A stretch of DNA of 64,000 bases, taken from Amia ocellicauda. Its lineage: Eukaryota > Chordata > Actinopteri > Amiiformes > Amiidae. A model generated the notes under the pieces. That model had not been told where the DNA came from and searched no databases. It saw nothing but the letters and a program-made list of their open reading frames with translations. Below are positions 33,095 through 41,464 of this stretch, piece after piece (within the stretch, counting starts at the first letter, position 1; the number at the start of each line of letters is the position of its first letter). The position numbers were made by a program, and so were the translations under genes. The DNA lies in assembly GCF_036373705.1 (NCBI RefSeq), contig NC_089851.1:54693940-54757939 (forward strand). The letters run 5' to 3'.

Positions 33095-33443
33095 TTAATT
33101 TCGATCTATGGCGTTATTAACTGTATTAATAATAATGTTTTGACCCTCTATAGCCAGGCTTTGTGCATGTATAATCATTTGTTGATAATCTAGGATATCC
33201 AATAACAACTCACGTGCCACTTGTGGGATTATATCCGGGCATTCGTCTATCGATGCAGGTCTATAGGTGGTTCAGTAGATCTCCACCCATCGGTGGATAC
33301 TGTCCGGGATTTGAAGGGGTCGAACGTAGACTCGGGAGTGGTGACCCAAAAGAACTTGAGGGTAATCTGGCATAGGCGGGGTACTGCTCCCGTATCTTGG
33401 ATACAGGATCGAGGGCGGGTTGAGTGACGATGAAACTCTTCAT
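33095..33443 (-). pseudogene. Unrecognised small Polinton gene, one frameshift
   Basis: The frame from MKSFIVTQPALDP (33443) is Pro/Ser-rich and ends at a stop near 33261. An overlapping frame, open from 33271 down to a TAA at 33095-33097, reads as a helical protein (PQVARELLLDILDYQQMIIH, then SLAIEGQNIIINTVNNAI). I infer one gene of about 115 residues with a shift near 33265-33275. It lies between polymerase B and the spliced right-end gene. No family was recognised. Confidence 0.45.
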
Positions 33444-33690
33444 TTAAATCAAATGATTTAAACGCTATGCTAGGGTCATTTTAGACCTTTGAAAATTAGC
33501 CTTAGGAACAAACAAAACACATTGATGCTATTATTTACAAACAATAGACATATAAACACTCGCTATAAAACGTATGAACTATGTAAAAACTGCATAAAAT
33601 ACAAACCGTAAATAAAGTCATAATAAACGATTCTTTAAAACGGTAATATTAATATTATCATAACACAGGTTTATAGACGACTAACAACAT

Positions 33691-34727
33691 TTAGCTTTTA
33701 AATGAACCTTCCAAGTTTAAATGTCGTCTGACCCCGGAGATTCCTGGTTCGGGAGCATTTTCACCATCTAAAAAAATAATAATAACAAACATAAAAAAGA
33801 AAAGAATACAAAATGAACACATGTAGTCATTTACAATCAACCCAAACACTTTAAAATACAATCACAAACATCTATATACATCTTAAACTATCAAAATAAC
33901 GGTAGATATTACAAACAACTCACTAAAACATCTGTGACGGTAAGCTTAATTTCACAACCAACTGAGTGTTCAAACAAACATTTCTAAACAAGGCCATGCT
34001 ACATGCCCCAGCATGTCATCTACACCCACCCACGAAACAGACTAACACACCCTCCCACCCAAAAAAAATAAATACAAAAAATACCCCTCAAGCCTCAGCG
34101 GTACAAACAAACAAACCCGTTTAAAGACTTAAAGTTTGAAGGACATTACTGACTGTCTAGGATCACGTTTCTTACAGCTGTTAAAAAATAATATGTTTTA
34201 AAAAGTACCGTGGATCCCTCGAACAATGTAATTCACATAGAATACAACTATGAAAGACACCGCTGTATAAATGGGTACAAATAAGTACCGATAATGTGAT
34301 GAAAGATAATTTAGTTCTTACGTAGTCTGTAGATCTCTCGTATAGGTACGGTAGCTTCTCTCAGTATCTCGATAACATTGATCCTTTCGGCAACCTCTGT
34401 GTAATTAATTCAAAACATTAACAAACATTATATAACAGCTAACTTAAAGCACAAACACAGCAACGCACACACACACACACAACATAGTTCCTATATAAAC
34501 AATTAAAGCTTACCTTCGTTAATCACAGAGGCGTTCCAAATTATGGCCTCCGCGTTGGGTATTAAAGATTGTTGACTGTCTGTAAAATAAAGTTACAGTT
34601 CTTAAAACAGAGGTTATAGCCTTATTTACAAAACATGTGTATAACACATCCCGTAACAATGAATGGAATCTGAAGACTTACCGAAAAATTCGTTCAAGCC
34701 GAAGTCTGTGATGCCGTTTCCGGCCAT
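33691..34727 (-). CDS. Four-exon spliced right-end gene, 87 residues, unrecognised
   Basis: Exon 1 is 34727-34682 (starts MAGNGITDFGLNEFF). Exon 2 is 34579-34514 (DSQQSLIPNAEAIIWNASV). Exon 3 is 34396-34322 (RINVIEILREATVPIREIYR). Exon 4 is 33767-33691 (ends HLNLEGSFKS then TAA). Introns are 102, 117 and 554 nt. All have GT donors of GTAAG type and AG acceptors, and all interrupt a codon after its first base. Joined, the frame is open throughout. It is too fragmented to appear as a long frame. The product has an acidic or neutral first half and an amphipathic helix-like exon 3. A TATA-like box lies about 85 bp upstream. No family recognised; its position next to the TIR suggests an accessory or early gene. 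An alternative last exon at 34177-34146 is possible. Confidence 0.7.
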
Positions 34728-34807
34728 TGTAGTTCTTCAGTAGCAGAGGTCTTCACTTCACTTCACTCGGGAGGTGCGGATGATGCATCAAGATGGAGAC
34801 CTCACCA

Positions 34808-34819
34808 CATATTTATGCC
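34808..34819 (-). promoter_or_regulatory. TATA-like box for the spliced gene
   Basis: The minus strand reads GGCATAAATATG about 85 bp upstream of the ATG at 34727. That would place a start site near 34780 and a 5' leader of about 50 nt. Confidence 0.45.
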
Positions 34820-35546
34820 TATGAATCTGCGGTGGGGGTCAATTTTCTGGGGCACCCCCCAGACTTTCAGTCACCTTGTTAAACACCCCCCACAACCAAT
34901 CAGCTCTCTCAGCGGCATAATTCAAATGACTGCCAAGGTGGCGCCTCCCCTGACTCGATGTCCAAAAAAAAAAAAAAAAAACGAATCAGCTAGACCTATA
35001 GAAACTCTATAGACTCTATATAAATCTAAGACTATTTCAACAGTTTATTCGAGCTAGCGATTAACCCAAGCTCAAAGAAAAGGACTATAATACTATATAC
35101 ACCAGACTTCTAGCTAACCATTGTATTTCTGATCACTGTTTTAGGGAACCTGTTTTGTCTTTTAAGTCTAAAGACAGACCCTAGGATGTTTAGCATTTTA
35201 AAATCAGTATTTCAACATCAGCTTTATCTAAGCCTCGGGATGTTTAAAATGACTTCCTGGTCCAGCCCAGGTTATTGATGGGACACAGGCGTGTTTGGTA
35301 TCAAAATGTGTAGCAACTAATCAGAAAGCGTTTAGATCAGACAAAAGAGTTATTTGGACTTTTGATACATGTTTAATAAATTATATCGGTTAGAAGGATT
35401 AGACTATTTTGATTTCAACAAGCGGTCAGACCCTGTCTCTAGGGGACTATTAGCATAAAACCCCCAACCTACTCACACACACGTACACTCCCCTCGTTGT
35501 GAGCCACGTCACATTGAGGGACATCACACAGACCTCAATCCCCACA
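34820..35546. other. Polinton right-end noncoding region
   Basis: No coding signal was seen between the promoter of the spliced gene and the right TIR. An A run of about 19 lies at 34963-34981. Confidence 0.5.
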
Positions 35547-35861
35547 AGCATTCATTTTAATCTCAGACTTCACGTTATGCATTTCATGAGAGAGAGAGAG
35601 GGAGAGCGAGAGCGAGCTAAAATAAATTTTAAAAAACTTTCCCCCTAAGCACTTTACTTAGAGGGCTAGAGTAATTTAAGGAGTTCTAAAGATTAAGAAT
35701 GTAAGAAAATAATGTGGTATATCGTAACATTTGTAAGCCAGGATAAGGGACTGTTAAGAAATTGAACAATATCTTAAGTTTAAATCTTATTAACTTTTAA
35801 GACAGTTAGAAGACGTTTAACAAAAAAAAATGAATTCACTACAAGATAAAGAGAGAGAGAG

Positions 35862-35899
<38 letters not shown>

Positions 35900-36216
35900 C
35901 TATTACTGAAACAATGGAGCTATTCTAACTTAATGGGGGGGGGGTCACAACCCCCCAGGACCTGAAACATTCACACTCTGAACATTCACACTCTCCGGCA
36001 AGAACAAAGGCCTGCAGAACTAAGCAGTGTGGGTGGAGGGAGGGGGGCTAGGGGCGAGAGAAGGACAGTAGGATAAGGGAGGTCATTGGGGTCATCGTGG
36101 GGGGTTAGGGCGCTATGGGTGTACACTTCCGTCTGTATATGACGTAGGTATAATAAATAAGTGACGTAACATGCCATAAAATATCTGGAAACGCCTATGG
36201 CGCCCCCAATTCTACT
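35547..36216 (-). repeat. Right terminal inverted repeat of the Polinton
   Basis: About 670 bp, inverted relative to 21374-22073. The inner end is AGCATTCATTTTAATC and the outer end is ATTCTACT. It contains AG/GATA microsatellites opposite the TC/TCTA runs of the left arm. Confidence 0.95.
36124..36169 (-). promoter_or_regulatory. CRE-like and ETS-like sites in right TIR
   Basis: CACTTCCG (36124-36131), ATGACGTA (36139-36146) and TGACGTAA (36162-36169) mirror the sites in the left TIR with the same order and spacing, although neighbouring bases have changed. Confidence 0.5.
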
Positions 36217-37130
36217 TACATAATAAACACTTTCTAGTTTACTTCTCCCGGCTTTGTATTCCTATTTTGCAAAACCGTTTAAAGTCTATCTGAATCAAAA
36301 GTCCCATCTTCTGGAAACCTTAACTTTCTGTCACCTATTGTCCAGTCAAACCACTTGTGCACATCGCGCACCGCTTCACTCCATAGTTATCATACATGTA
36401 CCTGACGTGTACCTTTAAGTGGCGGGTCGCCCGTCTTACTAGAGCTGTTCCCACACAGTAACACATTTTCCCATTTTCTATGTATCGTTTTGTACACAAC
36501 AACCAAGGCGTGCAAGCCCGCAAAATAACAATAAAGCGACAAGGGAGAGAAAAAAAAATATATAATAATAAATGCTATATAGGAATAATAACAAGCATGT
36601 TTTTCAATATGTTTGCATTTATAGAACTTGTATATAACTTAATTACTTTTCTTCATTTACCATAAACACTATAAACTTCTATAAACTATAAACACGTTAT
36701 TTTATATTATCACCGGCGTATCAGATATTGAACAATTAATTAGCGCTTTTTTTTTTTTTTTAATAGTAGGTCAAACCTATGTTGCAGTTTACAGACACAC
36801 TTTAGTCTGCGGGAACCCAAACAGGAAAAAACAGTCCTGTTTCTTCATAAACAAGAAGACACAGTCAAGTCTATGGTAACCCTAAGAAACCTTTGTTTCT
36901 TTACAAGCAATAAAACATTTCCTGCCTCAAGTACTTGATGTAAGGCAAGCAACATTGTTTAATTAAAATATAGATCGCGTTACCTGATCGTCAGAGGGCC
37001 AGGCGAGCAGACAAGTGAAAACAAAGCACCGCAGTAGGGATTTTAAAAGGCTCCCTTACCTTATTATTCTGCCGGTGCGGCTTTGCTGGTCACTGGTCTG
37101 GCAACTCCGGTCCTCTCCGTCAGGGTTAGC
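36217..37130 (-). other. Retrovirus 5' leader region
   Basis: The sequence between the right end of the Polinton and the primer binding site belongs to the retrovirus leader or start of gag. I see no gag domain. A T15 or longer run lies near 36746-36762. Confidence 0.6.
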
Positions 37131-37150
37131 GATCCCGATCCTCGTCGCCA
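37131..37150 (-). other. Primer binding site, tRNA-Ser type
   Basis: Five bases after the 5' LTR on the minus strand comes TGGCGACGAGGATCGGGATC. It begins TGG, complementary to CCA. The first 13 bases fit the 3' end of vertebrate tRNA-Ser(GCT), ...ATCCTCGTCG-CCA. Assignment is from memory of tRNA sequences. Confidence 0.7.
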
Positions 37151-37155
37151 GATAA

Positions 37156-37585
37156 TGTGGAAGAACAATCATCTTCAAATCAGGTTGGAACGTTAGTTGC
37201 AATGCCTTTAATACACGCAGCGTGGAGAGGAACAGTGAATCAAGAAGATCCCAAAGTTGCTCTGCCTTCATTTTAACAGTCAGAGCTTTTATACACAAAA
37301 ATCAAAGAGCTGGTTATAATCAGAAAGTCATTACTATGTTATCTTAAAAGTTAGCTAATCAGAACATATATCATTATAGGACAGAGTTCATAGATCAACA
37401 CATGGATTAGGGAGCAGGCACTTAAATCATACTGTTCGACATTGTCTGCAAGATTCTCATCATAAATAACAAAACAGAAATCAAGCTACCTTCTGGCCTG
37501 ACCTTCTAGCTTTACCATATCTTTCTTAAGTATACAAGAGAGATTAACAGGTATTAGAGAAATAATTTCTAACTTTCCTTCCACA
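37156..37585 (-). repeat. 5' LTR of the retrovirus
   Basis: 430 bp with TGTGGAAG...CTTCCACA ends, in direct orientation with 16596-16994. It includes about 31 bp near 37317-37347 that are absent from the 3' LTR. Confidence 0.95.
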
Positions 37586-37589
37586 GTAG
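37586..37589. repeat. Right target-site duplication of the retrovirus (GTAG)
   Basis: Exact copy of 16592-16595, directly after the right LTR. Confidence 0.9.
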
Positions 37590-37907
37590 ATAAAGCAAGC
37601 AGGGGAGGGCTGGCCTGAGTGACAGTATAGTAGCCTATAGCCAATGGAAAGGACGTTACTGTCTGTCATCATCCCTAGAGATATTTTTTTACCCAACCAC
37701 AGACCATGGCTCTATGAATATCTAGCCAATCCAATTAAATACTTTTAATGATGTGCAGAAACCCAGAGAAGGGAGTAGCAGTGAAGAGGAAGACGAGTAT
37801 GAAGAGCAATGCGTCACCTTATAACACCCCTTCTCATGTGTTAGTGTTTATACAGATCCCCATCAGCTGCCATGTTATTGCATATGTGATTGATTAATTT
37901 GAAGAAG
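37590..37907. other. Intergenic, no gene seen
   Basis: Flanking host DNA right of the retrovirus. Nothing was recognised. Confidence 0.5.
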
Positions 37908-38013
37908 ATGCTCCCGCACACTGTCTCTACTAGCAAGTGTTATAATTCAATAGACTGCAATGTTTTGATCAAAGATCTTATAACACTTGCAAGTAGAAAC
38001 TGTGTGGGAGCAT
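37908..38013. repeat. Inverted repeat, 36-38-bp arms, 32-nt loop
   Basis: 37908-37945 and 37978-38013 are near-perfect inverted copies (arm ATGCTCCCGCACAC... against GTGTGGGAGCAT), with only a few mismatches and one or two unpaired bases. The RNA of either strand would fold into a long hairpin. It may be a tiny MITE or a hairpin RNA. Confidence 0.75.
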
Positions 38014-38476
38014 GTTTTTTCTATCCAGATCCTTTTCCCTCATACACACCTGTCTAGTCTATACAGGTGTGCAATTAGCTTTTGTTATGGTGATTGATTA
38101 ATTACCCGAATAAATGTCACGTTTTAACATGTTCACCACACATTTACGCACCCTCATGTATTTCTGGTGATGTTTGCCTTTGGCTGGTAAAAATACCAAG
38201 TGGCTGGTAAGTTTTTTCCTTCTACCAGACACCGTGGCTAGTGGCCAAAAAAAGGTTTATTTTATCCCCTAATCAGTCCTGTGTTCCAATGGCACGTTGT
38301 GTTTGCTAATCAAGTTTATCATTTTAAAAGGCTAACTGATCATTAGAAAACCCTTTTGCAATTGTTAGCATGGCTGAAAACTGTTGTGCTGATTAAATAA
38401 GCAATTAAACTGGCCTTCTTTAGACTAGTTGAGTATCTGGAGCATAAGCAATTGTGGGTTCAATTACAGGCTCAAA

Positions 38477-39944
38477 ATGGCCAGAAACAGAGAACTTTCT
38501 TCTGAAACTCGTCAGTCTATTCTTGTTCTGAGAAATGAAGGCTATTCCATCAGAGAAATTGCCAAGATACTGAAGTACAACTTCGTACAATGCTGTGTAC
38601 TACTCCCTTCACAGAACAGTGCAAACTGGCTCTAACCAGAATAGAAAGAGGAGTGGGAGGCCCTGGTGCACAACTGAGCAATAGGACAAATACATTAGAG
38701 TGTCTAGTTTGCTAAATGGACGCCTCACAGTTCCCCAACTGGCAGCTTCATTAAATAGTACCCGCAAAACACCAGTCTCACCGTCAACAGTGAAGAGGTG
38801 ACTCTGGGGTGCTGGTCTTAGACTGGAGAATAAAAATAAAAATTTAAGAACACAGACACTGGACAGAGGCAGATTGGAAAAAAGTGTTATTGGCAGATGA
38901 ATCTAAGTTTGAGGTGTTCGGATCACAAAGAAGAACACTCGTGAGATGCAGAGCAAATGAAAAGATGCTGGAGGAGTGCTTGATGCCATCTGTCAAGCAT
39001 GGTGGAGGCAATGTGATGCTCTGGGGGTGCTTTGGTGGTGGTAAAGTGGGAGATTTTCACAGGGTAAAGTAGGGATGCACCGATAAGAAAATTATTGGCC
39101 GATACCGATAGCCGATGTTCATATAACATAATCGGCCGATGCCGATACCGATGTTATGACGTTTCTGTAACTTTCTACCCTGTCATAAATTAAATAAAAA
39201 TGTTGTTTCTGATAAGGCTTCTAATTTCAGCTCATTTTAATTATACAAGTTATTCTTCCATATATTTGAATAAGAAAAGACTTATACCCCATTCAGACAT
39301 AGGATAAAAGGCCACCAATTTGACATATGGTGTATTTTTTAGAAATGAAAGGTACGCAAAGGGAGACCCGTCTTCAAAGCCGATACATTTCTTTCCTGCA
39401 TCAGAGGTAGTCTATTTTACCTCGGATTTGTATGAATGGGGTACAAGCATTGGTGGTACAAGTAATCGCCATTTTGAAGTAGTCTGCCGATACCGATTAT
39501 TACATTTTTGGCCTGTAACCTGTCAATACCGATTGCTGGCCGATTAATTGGTGCATCCCTAGGGTAAAGGTATCTTGAAGAAGGAAGGCCATCACTCTAT
39601 TTTGCAATGCAATGCCATACCCTGTTCCAGTTTCCTCCTGCAACAGGACAATGACCCAAAAGTACAGCTCCAAACTATGCAAGAACTATTTAGGGAAGAA
39701 GCAGTCAGCTGGTATTCTGTCTATAATGGAGTGGCCAGCACAGTCACTGGATCGCAACCCTACTGAGCGGTTGTGGGAGCAGCTTGACCGTATGGTACGT
39801 CAATCCAACTTGTGGGAGGTGCTTCAGGAAGCATGGGGTGCAATCTCTTCAGATTACCTCAACAAATTGACAAGTAGAATGACAAAGGTCTGCAAGGCTG
39901 TAATTGCTGCAAATGGAGGATTATTTGATGAAAGCAAAGTCTGA
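38477..39944 (+). pseudogene. Tc1 transposase relic, interrupted
   Basis: The N-terminal helix-turn-helix starts MARNRELSSETRQSILVLRN. The catalytic region appears later as LLADESKFEVFGS (first Asp), LQQDNDPK (second Asp) and LDRNPTERLWEQLDR (Glu). Several shifts and the 492-bp hAT-type insertion break the gene. Unrelated in detail to the two complete Tc1 copies of the window. Confidence 0.85.
39070..39561. mobile_element. hAT-type non-autonomous element, 492 bp
   Basis: Ends are TAGGGATGCACCGATAA and TTAATTGGTGCATCCCTA, giving inverted termini of about 17 bp. An exact 8-bp duplication, GGGTAAAG, flanks it (39062-39069 and 39562-39569), the size made by hAT transposases. The interior has repeated GGCCGATACCGAT-like motifs and no transposase. 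Confidence 0.95.
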
Positions 39945-40077
39945 AGGACACAATTATTGTCAATGACTATATTTCCTATTCATTTTGCTATATTTCCTAT
40001 TCAAACTCATTTCATGTATGTTTTCATGGAAAACAATGACATTTCTAAGTGACCCCAAACTTTTGAATGGTCGTGTA

Positions 40078-40918
40078 CATTCACAGTGGTACCATGGTAA
40101 TGACATAGGCCCCTTCCCCATTGGGCAGAATCCTCGATTTGAAAGATAAGTGGGGTTTGAAGATCAAGCACGCAAGAAGTATACAGAGAAAACCCCTTAC
40201 ATGGTCAAATAAAATAATGTTCTCATTTGTATCAATTATTAAGCAGGTCAAGAAAAAAAATACATAATAGTTATACATCAATTTCAAGGACGAAAACTGT
40301 AGATTACAACAAATCTATGACCTTGTAAAGCACATATAGGGACATCAATACATGCATCATGAAAGCCTGATTCTAGAGATGATTAAATTGAGAAACAAGC
40401 ACTAGAACATCATTGCTGAACGATTTTAAATGCAATAGAATCTAAGGAATGCTGAATGCCACCAAGAAGGCAGGTCCTTGCATCCAAATATTCCACCTAA
40501 ATACTGGGTGAATATCCATAGAAGCATAATGTTAATGTAGAATATTGTATTTCCCCTAGGCTACAAAGAAATACAAAGTCCCACACTGCTTCGAGAGAAA
40601 AAACAAGAGAAACAGAGAACATATTTTACAGTCTGTTACCACTCAAACCCGGGGGCTTAGCTGTTGTAGTGCTATGCATTAACAGTGTATTTTCTCTGTC
40701 TATGGTAGAATATTGAGTACATCTCATATGTATTTGTCAGTATATAAGATGGTCAAAATATTGAGGCTCCTGAAAATCGAATTTAAATCCTTTTAAGTAG
40801 AAATATTACTTAAACCATTAATTTATGGCTCTAGATAACACGGCAAATGCCGACTTTTCGGCATCACATGTAGTTGTCCGGCAGATGAAAATATCAACGG
40901 GCAATATGTCCGGAGGGA
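40078..40918. other. Intergenic, no gene seen
   Basis: AT-rich, no domain or repeat recognised. Confidence 0.5.
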
Positions 40919-41464
40919 GGGAGGGATGGATGGATGGATGGATGGATAGATGGGTTTTAAAGTGAACTTTATTCCATAAAATACAGGATACAAATACACA
41001 GTATACTCCTGTCCACCAAACCACAAAACCTGCAAGCTCCCCAACCCACAAAAGACAGATAGAAAGATACAAAAACTAACACAAACGGACAAGAAACTGA
41101 CAGACAGAAAACAACAGATTGGTACCGACAAACAAGGATAGTTACAAATAGATAGAAACAAAAAGGTTCTAAAGGAAACACACAAGAAATTATGAAAAAC
41201 ATTGAAACCCAATAACAGTAAATAACATACTCCCCCCTATGCTATAGACAATTCAACAAAAGAAACAAAACTAACAAGCAGTTCATTCCATGTCAAATTT
41301 GGCACTCATTTGGTTGTTGCATAAAAATGAAAAACAACATGCCAGGAATCCAGGAAATAAATAAATAAATAAATAACAGTATACTCCCGAATCACCATTC
41401 ACAAAACCTAGCAAAAAAAAAAACCAAACCCTCCCATCCCCCACTCCCCCCACATTCCTCCAAC

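Larger units (their letters stand above)
21374..36216. mobile_element. Polinton/Maverick (adintovirus-like) element, 14.8 kb, decayed
   Basis: The element is bounded by inverted repeats starting AGTAGAAT, as Polintons typically start with AG. It encodes the diagnostic set: retroviral-type integrase with chromodomain, protein-primed DNA polymerase B, adenain-type protease, FtsK/HerA-type packaging ATPase, and the major and penton-like capsid proteins. It also carries several accessory genes. Gene order is convergent: left half on the plus strand, right half on the minus strand, meeting at about 27680-28010. Nearly all core genes carry stops, shifts or a deletion. It sits inside the retrovirus between its leader and its integrase region, so it arrived later. 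Confidence 0.97.
16596..37585 (-). mobile_element. Endogenous retrovirus, split by a Polinton
   Basis: One retroviral insertion lies on the minus strand: 5' LTR 37156-37585, primer binding site 37131-37150, leader, then (after the inserted Polinton 21374-36216) integrase, env, polypurine tract 16995-17007 and 3' LTR 16596-16994. Identical GTAG duplications flank it. Without the Polinton the provirus is about 6.1 kb, of which about 5.3 kb is internal. That is short for a retrovirus, and no gag, protease or reverse transcriptase was recognised. The integrase C-terminal domain resembles gammaretrovirus/epsilonretrovirus types. By hand count the LTRs differ at about 14 positions in 398, plus a 31-bp indel and two single-base indels. 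Confidence 0.95.
38270..40077 (+). mobile_element. Tc1-type transposon relic, different subfamily
   Basis: The left part contains text typical of fish Tc1 leaders (CAGTCCTGTGTTCCAATGGC). The right end is GACCCCAAACTTTTGAATGG-TCGTGTA, a well-known Tc1 terminus. The matching left inverted end was not found, so the left boundary is approximate. A hAT-type element is inserted at 39070-39561. Confidence 0.8.
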
